Assembly: GCA_900770705.1 (NCBI GenBank)
Contig: CAAGLF010000026.1
Coordinates: 1-8,317 of the forward strand
Length of the DNA stretch: 8,317 nucleotides
Direction: 5' to 3'
Source of the DNA: Bacteroidaceae bacterium
Lineage (GTDB): Bacteria > Bacteroidota > Bacteroidia > Bacteroidales > Bacteroidaceae
In this document: one piece after another, positions 1-6,201 of the stretch
How positions within the stretch are numbered: the stretch's first letter is position 1
Layout: every line of letters starts with the position of its first letter
Position numbers and translations under genes: made by a program
The notes under the pieces: model-generated
The model's database searches: none
What the model was told of the DNA's origin: nothing
The model's input: the letters and a program-made list of their open reading frames with translations, nothing else

Positions 1-310
1 CCAGATCAATGATCCTTCCGCCCTGCGCGAATTGCGTGAAATACTCGAAACAGCCGATTTGGTCAAATTTGCGAAGCACAACATTGACGCTACGGAAAGC
101 GAACGCTCCTGTAAACTCGCCGAAGACTACGTAAATACTACCAAGCGGCCGCCTGAGGAGGAACCGGGACCGCGAATCGAAACCGTAGTGTTGCCCGGCG
201 GAATGCAACGGGGCGTCCGCATTGCCCTCAAGGCCGGATGCGTGGTCTTCGGAACCTTGTCGGCTGCCCTGACGGCTTATCTCGTTTACGAACTGTGGCT
301 TCTCGTCTGA
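1..310 (+). CDS. C-terminal part of a Bat-operon membrane protein (5' end off window)
   Basis: The reading frame is open from base 2 to the TGA at 308-310 and gives 102 residues, so the gene starts before the window. The visible part has a helical stretch (LETADLVKFAKHNIDATE), then a Pro/Glu-rich linker (KRPPEEEPGP), and ends in one hydrophobic helix over roughly the last 25 residues, stopping at LWLLV with almost no tail. It ends 38 bases before batA in the same direction. In Bacteroidetes Bat operons a small membrane protein of unknown role usually lies between the DUF58 gene and batA, and this fits that slot; that identity is inferred from position and from the DLVKFAK-type segment. The segment resembles the C-terminus of BatD in this window (LLETCEFARYAPATDAE), which suggests a shared cytosolic module. 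An internal TTG at base 32 is in frame but is unlikely to be the start. The exact function is unknown. Confidence 0.75.
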   Translation, partial: QINDPSALRELREILETADLVKFAKHNIDATESERSCKLAEDYVNTTKRPPEEEPGPRIETVVLPGGMQRGVRIALKAGCVVFGTLSAALTAYLVYELWLLV

Positions 311-348
311 CGCGAAGCCTCCAACTGTTTCCAAGCAACACAGAAAGC

Positions 349-1362
349 ATGATTACCTTTGCCTCTCCCGCTTATTTCCTGCTGTTACTGCTGATTATCC
401 CCCTGATAGCGTGGCGCTACCTGCTGCGCCGTCGACGGAGTGAGCCGTCGCTGACGATGGCCGGGGCTGAAAATCTGATCAGGTGCGGCAGAACCTGGCG
501 TACCCGGCTGATAGAACTGCCTTTCTGGCTCCGACTGCTCACTTTCGTGCTCATAGTCTTCATTCTGGCGCGTCCGCAGACCAACGAAGCCCTTACAAGC
601 AGCGAGACCGAGGGCATAGACATTATGATGGCCGTAGATATTTCGACCAGTATGCTTACGCCGGACATTTCTCCCAACAGAATTGAGGCGGCCAAGCGCG
701 TTGCGTGTGAGTTTATCGCCAACCGGCCGAACGACAACATCGGTCTGACGCTCTTCGGCGGCGAGGCATTCACGCAGTGCCCGCTTACGACCGACCACAC
801 GGCACTTCTGACGATGTTTCAGGCCGTCACGTGCGACTTGCAGGCGGCCGGCGTCATTTCCCCCGGCACTGCGATAGGTATGGGGCTTGCCAGTGCCATC
901 AACCGCCTTGAAGCGAGTCCCTCCAAGAGCAAAATCATCATCTTGCTCACCGACGGAGAGAACAATGCCGGCGAAATATCCCCCTTGACCGCCACCGAGA
1001 TTGCGAAGAAGAAGGAAATTCGCGTCTACACCATAGCTATTGGCGCGCAAGGCCGCACAAAGCAGGCCGTGGCCCGTCTGCCGAACGGCGAAGTCTACGA
1101 AGAGGAAGTGGACAACGCCGGTGATCCGGAGACACTGCGCACTATTGCCAATGCTACCGGCGGTATCTTCTACCAGGCCCACAACCGTAACGAGTTGCGC
1201 GACATCTATCAGAACATCGACCGCCTTGAGAAGACGAAACTTCGCACGCAAAACTACAACAAGCGCTACGAGGCCTATCAACCCTTCTGTCTGGCAGCCG
1301 TGCTGTGCCTGATTTTGGAACTGCTGCTGCGTCAGACGTGGCTGCGACGCATTCCCGCTTAA
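349..1362 (+). CDS. batA: BatA, VWA-domain aerotolerance membrane protein
   Basis: This is a 337-residue protein of the BatA family, a von Willebrand factor A protein held in the inner membrane with its VWA domain outside the cytosol. Helices lie at about residues 8-22, 58-74 and 312-328. The VWA domain spans about 90-290 and has a complete MIDAS metal site: DISTS (D97, S99, S101), the threonine of GTAIG (T174) and the aspartate of LLTDGENN (D202), so metal-dependent ligand binding should be intact. The ATG at 349 is chosen because it gives the typical BatA/BatB start (MITFASPAYFLLLLL); the frame extends upstream to 238 but that would overlap the preceding gene and add a non-membrane leader. 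No strong Shine-Dalgarno is seen, as is usual in Bacteroidetes. batB follows after 48 bases. In Bacteroides fragilis the bat operon was linked to aerotolerance, but the biochemical role of BatA remains unresolved. Confidence 0.93.
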   Translation: MITFASPAYFLLLLLIIPLIAWRYLLRRRRSEPSLTMAGAENLIRCGRTWRTRLIELPFWLRLLTFVLIVFILARPQTNEALTSSETEGIDIMMAVDISTSMLTPDISPNRIEAAKRVACEFIANRPNDNIGLTLFGGEAFTQCPLTTDHTALLTMFQAVTCDLQAAGVISPGTAIGMGLASAINRLEASPSKSKIIILLTDGENNAGEISPLTATEIAKKKEIRVYTIAIGAQGRTKQAVARLPNGEVYEEEVDNAGDPETLRTIANATGGIFYQAHNRNELRDIYQNIDRLEKTKLRTQNYNKRYEAYQPFCLAAVLCLILELLLRQTWLRRIPA

Positions 1363-1410
1363 GCGAGAGGGCGGAATAAATTCACTTGAACTGAAGAAAA
1401 ACGACCTGTT

Positions 1411-2433
1411 ATGTTCCGATTTGCTTCTCCGGACTATCTATATCTGCTGCTGGTGCCGGTAGTGCTGGCAGTAGTGTTTGTAATGGCGAATATCCGCGTC
1501 AGAAGCCGTATGCGCAGGCTCGGAGAGCGCCGTATCCTGGCCGGACTTGTCGATGGCAGCTCGAAATCGCGCCCTGTCGTGAAGTTTGTCCTGCTCGAGA
1601 CGGCACTTGTACTCCTGACGCTGGCGCTCGCCCGGCCGCAAATGGGCTTACGTGAAGAAAAGTCTACGAAAAGCGGCATTGAAGCCGTATTCTGCCTTGA
1701 TGTGTCCAACTCAATGCTCGCTACCGACGTACAACCCAACCGTATGACGCGGGCAAAAATCACAGTCACCAACCTAATCGACCGTATGCGGGAAGACAAG
1801 ATAGCGCTGAACGTCTTCGCCGGCGAGGCCTACCCACAACTTCCCATTACCTCCGACTACGTTTCCAGTAGGCTCTTCCTCGACGCCATTTCCACGAATG
1901 TCGTCACGCTGCAGGGCACGAACATTGCCGCAGCCATCGAGTTGGCGACACATAGCTTCACGGAAAACACGAAAGTGGGCAAGGCCATTGTGATTATCAC
2001 CGACGGAGAAGACCACGAAGCGGGTGCCAAGGAGGCCGCCGAGGCCGCAGCGAAAGCGGGGATGCGCGTCTTCGTGCTCGGTGTGGGCACTCCGGAGGGC
2101 GCCCACATCCCTACGGAAGAGGGACTCCTTACGGACGAAACGGGACAGCCCGTCACGTCGCGCCTGAACGAAGAAATGTGCCGCGAGGTGGCCGAAGCGG
2201 GCAAGGGCACGTACGCCCGGATTGACAACAGCGACCGGGCGTTCCGGCAATTGCAGTCGGAGTTTGAAAAGATGCAGAAATCCTCGTCCGTCACGGCCTA
2301 CTCCTCCTACAACGAGCAGTTCCGCGCCTTTGCCCTGCTGGCCTTCGTGCTTCTGCTGGCCGAACTTTTCATTTTTGAAACGCGGAATTCCTGGCTGGGA
2401 CGCTTCCGGATTTTCCGCCAGCCCAACTCCTGA
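1411..2433 (+). CDS. batB: BatB, VWA-domain aerotolerance membrane protein
   Basis: This 340-residue protein is a paralogue of the neighbouring BatA and has the same plan: start MFRFASPDYLYLLLV, helices at about 9-25, 57-75 and 305-322, and a VWA domain at about 90-285 between helices two and three. The MIDAS residues are present: DVSNS (D97, S99, S101), T170 in QGTNIA and D198 in IITDGEDHE. The MIDAS aspartate and serines fall at the same residue numbers as in BatA. Relative to BatA it has an alanine/glutamate-rich helix (EAAEAAAKAG, about 208-217) and a different C-terminal tail rich in aromatic and basic residues. batC begins 17 bases after the stop, which implies co-transcription. It probably partners BatA and the TPR proteins BatC and BatE in the envelope; that is inference from operon structure and domain type. 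Its length is typical of the family and no defect is visible. Confidence 0.93.
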   Translation: MFRFASPDYLYLLLVPVVLAVVFVMANIRVRSRMRRLGERRILAGLVDGSSKSRPVVKFVLLETALVLLTLALARPQMGLREEKSTKSGIEAVFCLDVSNSMLATDVQPNRMTRAKITVTNLIDRMREDKIALNVFAGEAYPQLPITSDYVSSRLFLDAISTNVVTLQGTNIAAAIELATHSFTENTKVGKAIVIITDGEDHEAGAKEAAEAAAKAGMRVFVLGVGTPEGAHIPTEEGLLTDETGQPVTSRLNEEMCREVAEAGKGTYARIDNSDRAFRQLQSEFEKMQKSSSVTAYSSYNEQFRAFALLAFVLLLAELFIFETRNSWLGRFRIFRQPNS

Positions 2434-2450
2434 AACCTTCCATACGAATC

Positions 2451-3275
2451 ATGATTTCAAACCTCGGACATACGAAAAACTACAAGGCCCGAAAAAAAAA
2501 TTTCAAGGCCCGAAAAAATTTTTTCCGCCGCAGAAGTTTCACCCTTCTCGTCGTGAACCTCTTCTGCCTCCTTGCCACTTTCGCCGGCAGCCTTCCTGCC
2601 TCGGCGCAGAGCCGCCACTGGAAGACCATACACGCCGGCAACCGCGCCTTCCTGCGCCACGAATACGACAAGGCCGAAGCTGCTTACCGCAAAGTGCTCT
2701 CGAAGGACTCGACCGATGCCCGGGCACACTTCAACCTCGGCGACACGTATCTCGCCAAACGCGATGCGGGACAGGCGCTCGCCCACTTTCAGAAGGCTGC
2801 CCGCTATGAGAAGAATAAGGTGGTCAAGGCGATGGCCTACCACAACGAAGGATACATCCACCACGCCGCCGCGATGGGCTCCACGCAGGATAACGAGCGC
2901 CAGCAGCTGCTGCGGCAGGCCATCGAGGAATATAAGGAAGCCCTCCGCCTCAATCCGGCCGACAACGACACCCGCTACAATCTCGCCCTCTGCAAGAAAC
3001 TGCTGAAAGACAGTCCCAAACAGAACCAGCAGCAACAGCAGCAGCAACAGCAGCAGCAGAAAGACAAAGACAAGCAGCAACAACAACAGCAGAAGCCGCA
3101 GGACCAGACACAACAGCCTGAACAGGACAAACAGCAGCCTCCCAAGGAGCAGAAATCGACGCCACAGGACGAACAGTTGCTCAATCTCTCGAAACAGGCA
3201 GAGCAGAGAGCGAAACAAAAGGTCGACGAAGCCATGCGCAGACCGCGCCGGCGCTCCCTTCAGAAGAACTGGTGA
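2451..3275 (+). CDS. batC: BatC, secreted TPR protein with Gln-rich linker
   Basis: This is a 274-residue TPR protein of the Bat operon. From the ATG at 2451 the N-terminus is very basic (about residues 9-28, with repeated KARK units), followed by a hydrophobic core at 31-47 and a likely signal-peptidase site after PASA (A52/Q53). TPR-type helices run from about 59 to 186, including ALAHFQKAARYEK and AIEEYKEALRLNPAD, with an insertion at about 143-155. A glutamine-rich linker (193-232, with runs of 11 and 6 Gln) leads to a basic tail ending RRSLQKNW, like the RR..LEK.W endings of BatC homologues, so the C-terminus looks complete. The start is odd: the basic N-region is encoded by a dispersed intergenic repeat, giving about 30 residues ahead of the hydrophobic core. 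No other in-frame ATG occurs before the TPR region; the only obvious alternative is a GTG at 2553, which would lack basic residues. BatC probably acts in the periplasm with BatA and BatB. The identity is strong; the exact start is less so. Confidence 0.88.
   Translation: MISNLGHTKNYKARKKNFKARKNFFRRRSFTLLVVNLFCLLATFAGSLPASAQSRHWKTIHAGNRAFLRHEYDKAEAAYRKVLSKDSTDARAHFNLGDTYLAKRDAGQALAHFQKAARYEKNKVVKAMAYHNEGYIHHAAAMGSTQDNERQQLLRQAIEEYKEALRLNPADNDTRYNLALCKKLLKDSPKQNQQQQQQQQQQQKDKDKQQQQQQKPQDQTQQPEQDKQQPPKEQKSTPQDEQLLNLSKQAEQRAKQKVDEAMRRPRRRSLQKNW
2461..2524 (+). repeat. Dispersed AAGGCCCGAA repeat, copy 1, inside the batC start
   Basis: Two units of AAGGCCCGAA plus an A run and a T run start at 2484 and 2505, 21 bases apart. 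Bases 2484-2518 are identical over 35 bases to 6059-6093, and 2474-2493 are identical over 20 bases to 6029-6048. The left flank (2461-2493) matches 6016-6048 at 29 of 33 positions, so the homology is longer than the A/T-rich core. In the batC frame the two units read KARKKNF and KARKNFF; because the period is 21 the frame is preserved. The copy ends in an A6T6 run at 2513-2524, followed by CGCCGCAGAAGTTTC (2526-2540), the exact reverse complement of 8293-8307. Confidence 0.85.
3027..3059 (+). repeat. CAG/CAA trinucleotide run encoding 11 glutamines in batC
   Basis: Eleven consecutive CAG or CAA codons code for Gln193-Gln203 of BatC. A second run of six Gln codons follows after KDKDK. The mixing of CAG and CAA reduces but does not remove the chance of replication slippage, so linker length may vary between strains. 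Gln-rich linkers are common in BatC homologues, and the tract needs no special explanation beyond a flexible spacer. Confidence 0.8.
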
Positions 3276-3356
3276 CGACCTGCCGCCCCCGGAATCTGCA
3301 GGCAAAAGGCCGTATGAAACATTCGTTCCGCTCCGCACTCTCCCAACACCTATGTA

Positions 3357-5189
3357 ATGAATATGCGCAACCTACTGACGATACTTTTCTCCCTCCTCGC
3401 CGCCGTTACCGTGGCGGCACAGCACCGTATATCGGTCGACGCGCCCGGAAGCGTGGGGCTGGACGACTATTTCACGGTGAAATACACCGTCAACACCTCG
3501 GAAGTGGAAAGTTTCACGCCCCCCGCCCTGCATGACTTCGAGTTGCTCAGCGGTCCCAACAAGAGCGTAAGCAGTTCCTACCAGATAGTCAACCGCAAGG
3601 CCAGCTCCAGCAGTTCCTGCACCTACACACTGGTGCTTAGCCCCAAGAAAAAAGGCTCTTTCACCCTCTCCGGAGCCGCCATCACCGTGGGCGGCAAGCG
3701 TATGCCGGCCCGCAACGTCACCATCAAGGTCACCGACGACGCTTCCGCCGCCGGAGCAGGAGGCCACGGCACCGGAGGCGGAAGCAGTGCCCGCGAAGAC
3801 AACACTCCGGGCCGTCCCGATATGCAAAGGGCCGGCACCCGCATTACGGCCTCCGACCTGTATGTGACGGTCACGCCCTCACGCACACATATCTACGAGC
3901 AGGAAGCCATTCTCCTCACATATAAATTCTACGCCAAGGCGGGCGTCGCACTGGCCAACATAGGACTTTCCAAAAAGCCCGACTTCAAAGGACTTGTCTC
4001 CCAGGATCTTCCCATTAAGGAGGTGCAACAGCAGATTGAGCGCGTCGGAGGACAGACTTACCGCACGGGAGTCGTAATGCAATACGTGATATTTCCGCAG
4101 AACAAGGGAGAACTGAAAATTCCCGGCGTGGTATTCGACTGTACCGTAGCACAATACAATCATACCATCGACCCCATCGACGCTTTCTTCAACGGAGGAG
4201 GAAGCGTGGGCGTCACCGTGAAGCGGGCCACGCCCGAACTTACACTTCACGTGAATACCCTGCCCGAGCCGCGGCCTGCCGCATTCTCCGGAGGCGTGGG
4301 AAAATTCAGCATCAAGGGCGAACTGCTCACGCCCCACCCCAAGACAAACGACATTTGCACCTATCGGCTCACCGTCAGCGGCGAAGGAAACCTGAAGCTC
4401 CTGCTTGCGCCGCACTGGCAGCTCCCGAAGGATTTCGACGGGTACGACCCGAAGACGACCGACCGTACAAAAGTCACTTCCAGCGGCGTCACGGGCGAGA
4501 TGGTGTACGACTATACTTTCGTTCCGCACAACGTGGGAAACTACAGCCTTCCTCCGATCGAGTTTGTGTGCTTCGACACTTCCTCCGGCCAATACAAGAC
4601 GCTGCACACCGCTCCTATCGAGCTGCATATCGCCCAGGGGAAACGCTCCGAGGCCGACGTGCAGCGCGAGATGGAACTTCGGAACAGCGACATCCGCAGT
4701 CAGCACCCCTCTCCAGCCCGCGGCACCGGCTACGAGGCCTTCGTGCGCTGGGGCAGCAGCGGTTTCTGGTTTTTGCAGGCCGAAATCATCGCTTTGTTCG
4801 CCTTCCTATGCTTCTGTCTGAGCAGATATATTTCCCGCCGCTCCGACACGGTGGCGCAGAAGCGCAGAAAGGCCGGCAAACTGGCCGGAAAACGCCTGAA
4901 ACTGGCCCGCAAGCAGCTCGAAAGCGGCAACACGAAAGCCTTCTATGCGGAAATCTACAACGCCCTCGTAGGTTTTGTGGCCGACAAGCACAACCGGAAA
5001 CCCGCGGAGCTGACCAAGGAAAGCATTGAAGCCCTGCTCACGGCCGACTATCCGCAGAAGGATGTTGCAGAGCGCTTTGTCCGCCTCCTTGAGACGTGCG
5101 AGTTTGCCCGCTATGCCCCGGCAACCGACGCCGAGGGCCTGGAAAAAGTATATGACGACGCGGCAGTTGCACTCGACGACGCCGAATAA
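3357..5189 (+). CDS. batD: BatD, oxygen-tolerance family protein
   Basis: This 610-residue protein matches the BatD family. It has a signal peptide (MNMRNLLTILFSLLAAVTVAA, cleavage near Ala21), then a long periplasmic region of beta-rich repeats. The first domain carries the family-typical run GPNKS.SSS..IVNRK with TYTLVLSPKKKGSFTLSGAAITVGGK (about 67-114). A Gly/Ser/Ala-rich linker at about 128-160 separates it from further domains at about 162-290 and 292-427. One membrane helix lies at about 470-490, followed by a basic cytosolic helix (RRKAGKLAGKRLKLARKQL) and a C-terminal helical domain to residue 610. The start at 3357 (MNMR) gives a normal signal peptide; Met3 is a possible alternative. 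The 81-base gap after batC is the longest inside the operon, and batE follows after 12 bases. The cytosolic tail resembles that of the partial protein at the window's left end. BatD probably scaffolds the Bat complex; no enzymatic motif was seen. Confidence 0.92.
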   Translation: MNMRNLLTILFSLLAAVTVAAQHRISVDAPGSVGLDDYFTVKYTVNTSEVESFTPPALHDFELLSGPNKSVSSSYQIVNRKASSSSSCTYTLVLSPKKKGSFTLSGAAITVGGKRMPARNVTIKVTDDASAAGAGGHGTGGGSSAREDNTPGRPDMQRAGTRITASDLYVTVTPSRTHIYEQEAILLTYKFYAKAGVALANIGLSKKPDFKGLVSQDLPIKEVQQQIERVGGQTYRTGVVMQYVIFPQNKGELKIPGVVFDCTVAQYNHTIDPIDAFFNGGGSVGVTVKRATPELTLHVNTLPEPRPAAFSGGVGKFSIKGELLTPHPKTNDICTYRLTVSGEGNLKLLLAPHWQLPKDFDGYDPKTTDRTKVTSSGVTGEMVYDYTFVPHNVGNYSLPPIEFVCFDTSSGQYKTLHTAPIELHIAQGKRSEADVQREMELRNSDIRSQHPSPARGTGYEAFVRWGSSGFWFLQAEIIALFAFLCFCLSRYISRRSDTVAQKRRKAGKLAGKRLKLARKQLESGNTKAFYAEIYNALVGFVADKHNRKPAELTKESIEALLTADYPQKDVAERFVRLLETCEFARYAPATDAEGLEKVYDDAAVALDDAE

Positions 5190-5201
5190 CCACTGACAAC
5201 G

Positions 5202-5954
5202 ATGAAAATGAAACATACCCTGCTTCTACTCCTGCTCCTGGCCGTCCTGCCATTGCGGGCCGTGCGCCCGGCAGAGGCGGACAGCCTCTATGCGCGGAAG
5301 CACTATGCCGAAGCGCAGCGCCTCTACGAGGAAATGCTGAAAGAGAGCCCTCATCCAGACATCTACTACAACATCGGCAACTGCTGTTACCGTCAGAACG
5401 ATTTGCCCCGTGCCATCCTGAACTACTTGCGGGCACTTCGTATCAATCCCCGCCACGCAGACGCGAAGCACAACCTCGATCTGTGCCGCTCCAAGGCCGG
5501 CGTGACGCCCGAAGAGCCCGATGCCATGTTCTTTGTCAGCTGGACGAACGCCCTGCTCCACAGCAGGAATGCCGACCAATGGGGAGGGGCAGCCACCGTG
5601 GCCCTTGTAGTGGCCTTGCTGTTCCTTTCGCTCTACATCTTTGGCCGCCGTGTGCTCTTACGCAAGGCTGGTTTCTTCGGCAGCCTTGTCTCTTTGGTCT
5701 GTATGGTCGTCTGCCATATCTTCGCCGCCATAGCCGATGCGGAACACGCCGAGGCACACCCCGCCGTGGCGATGAAGAGTTGCGAACTCCGCGTCTCGCC
5801 CGCGCAGGACAGCCGCAAGACGGCCGACATCCTCGAAGGGACAACGGCCGAGGTCGTTGCGCGCGACGGTAAGGCCTTGCTGCAACTGCAGTTGCCCAAC
5901 GGGAAGAAGGGATGGGCCGCAACGGCCGACTGGGAGGAAGTTGCCGGGCAGTAA
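5202..5954 (+). CDS. batE: BatE, TPR and SH3-like membrane protein
   Basis: This 250-residue protein has the layout of BatE. A signal peptide or anchor (MKMKHTLLLLLLLAVLPLRA) is followed by two TPR units at about 25-95, with the family-typical YYNIGNCCYRQNDLPRAILN and YLRALRINPRHADAKHNLDL. Two membrane helices lie at about 127-148 and 156-178, and a small SH3-like domain at about 187-247 contains CELRVSPAQDS and GKKGWAATADWEEV, like bacterial SH3 domains. The SH3-like part probably lies outside the cytosol, on the same side as the TPRs, if the leader is cleaved or spans the membrane. It starts 12 bases after batD, so translation is probably coupled to it; Met3 (5208) is a second possible start. 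It is the last Bat gene: 247 bases and a repeat element follow before the next ORF. It likely adds protein-protein or envelope contacts to the complex; this is inferred. Confidence 0.9.
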   Translation: MKMKHTLLLLLLLAVLPLRAVRPAEADSLYARKHYAEAQRLYEEMLKESPHPDIYYNIGNCCYRQNDLPRAILNYLRALRINPRHADAKHNLDLCRSKAGVTPEEPDAMFFVSWTNALLHSRNADQWGGAATVALVVALLFLSLYIFGRRVLLRKAGFFGSLVSLVCMVVCHIFAAIADAEHAEAHPAVAMKSCELRVSPAQDSRKTADILEGTTAEVVARDGKALLQLQLPNGKKGWAATADWEEVAGQ

Positions 5955-6006
5955 GTCCGCCCTGTTCGGGCCGGAAGCCGACTCCGGAGCAACGCGCTAC
6001 GACCTC

Positions 6007-6094
6007 GGCGAAACTACTGCGGACTTAGGAAAAACTACAAGGCCCGAAGTTTTTTTTTAAGGCCCGAAAAAAAAATTTCAAGGCCCGAAAAAAA
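6007..6094 (+). repeat. Dispersed AAGGCCCGAA repeat, copy 2, downstream of batE
   Basis: Three units of the same core start at 6039, 6059 and 6080 (spacing 20 and 21). The first unit runs into nine T bases (6050-6058), the second into nine A bases (6067-6075) and TTTC, and the third into seven A bases. Bases 6059-6093 are identical to copy 1 at 2484-2518. The left flank GGCGAAACTACTGCGG (6007-6022) matches 8290-8305 at 15 of 16 positions, suggesting that this is a conserved arm of the element. On the opposite strand the array reads as repeated FFRALKF peptide, which produces a meaningless antisense ORF. Confidence 0.85.
6046..6079 (+). terminator. A/T-rich hairpin inside repeat copy 2, possible weak terminator
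   Basis: GAAG plus T9 (6046-6058) can pair with A9 plus TTTC (6067-6079), giving a 13-base-pair stem with one G-U pair and the loop AAGGCCCG. Eleven of the thirteen pairs are A-U, so it is less stable than a classical GC-rich terminator, and no T run follows the stem on the + strand. It lies 91 bases after the batE stop. A role in ending or stabilising the bat transcript is possible but is inferred only from fold and position. Confidence 0.35.
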
Positions 6095-6164
6095 GACTTC
6101 TGCACACACCAGTTACAGCAGTCGTCGAATAAAGAACCGCTAATTCGCTGCTTATCAAAATATA

Positions 6165-6186
6165 TACGGGAATATATTTCCCTGTA
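6165..6186 (+). promoter_or_regulatory. Imperfect inverted repeat upstream of the PAP2 gene
   Basis: TACGGGAA (6165-6172) and TTCCC-T-GTA (6178-6186) can pair with one bulged T around a TATAT loop. The element ends 15 bases before the ATG at 6202. It could be an operator half-site pair, part of a promoter or a 5' leader hairpin near the ribosome-binding region. Only symmetry and position support this. Confidence 0.3.
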
Positions 6187-6201
6187 AATCCCACCTTGGA
6201 T

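Larger units (their letters stand above)
5955..6201. other. Intergenic spacer between batE and the PAP2 gene
   Basis: No credible gene lies here. The first part (5955-6006) is GC-rich and contains a small CCGGA/TCCGG inverted repeat (5971-5975 and 5983-5987) without a following T run. The middle (6007-6094) is repeat copy 2. The last part (6095-6201) is A/T-rich, holds a short imperfect hairpin at 6165-6186 and should contain the PAP2 gene's promoter. The closest match to the Bacteroidetes -7 pattern TAnnTTTG is TATATTTC at 6173-6180, without a convincing -33 element, so no promoter is called. Confidence 0.6.

Noticed and set aside
238..348. Upstream extension of the batA frame to an earlier start
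   Set aside because: It overlaps the end of the preceding gene in another frame and places a non-hydrophobic leader before the conserved membrane start; the ATG at 349 gives the normal family N-terminus.
385..1281. Long antisense open frame opposite batA
   Set aside because: It mirrors codon structure of batA, has no recognisable domain, and batA is strongly supported.
2457..3338. Long antisense open frame opposite batC with leucine runs
   Set aside because: The leucine runs are the reverse complement of the glutamine codons in batC; no independent evidence of coding.
3314..3535. Small ORF starting in the batC-batD gap
   Set aside because: Most of it overlaps batD in another frame and its peptide has no recognisable features.
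3879..4706. Antisense open frame opposite batD
   Set aside because: It is a shadow of batD in GC-rich DNA, without a start context, domain or neighbour logic.
6039..6094. CRISPR-like tandem units
   Set aside because: Units are only about 20 bases apart with A/T runs between them, there are no unique spacers of normal length, and no cas genes are present.
6196..6201. TTG start two codons before the PAP2 ATG
   Set aside because: ATG 6202 is the stronger start codon and leaves the protein with all its motifs; nothing favours the TTG.
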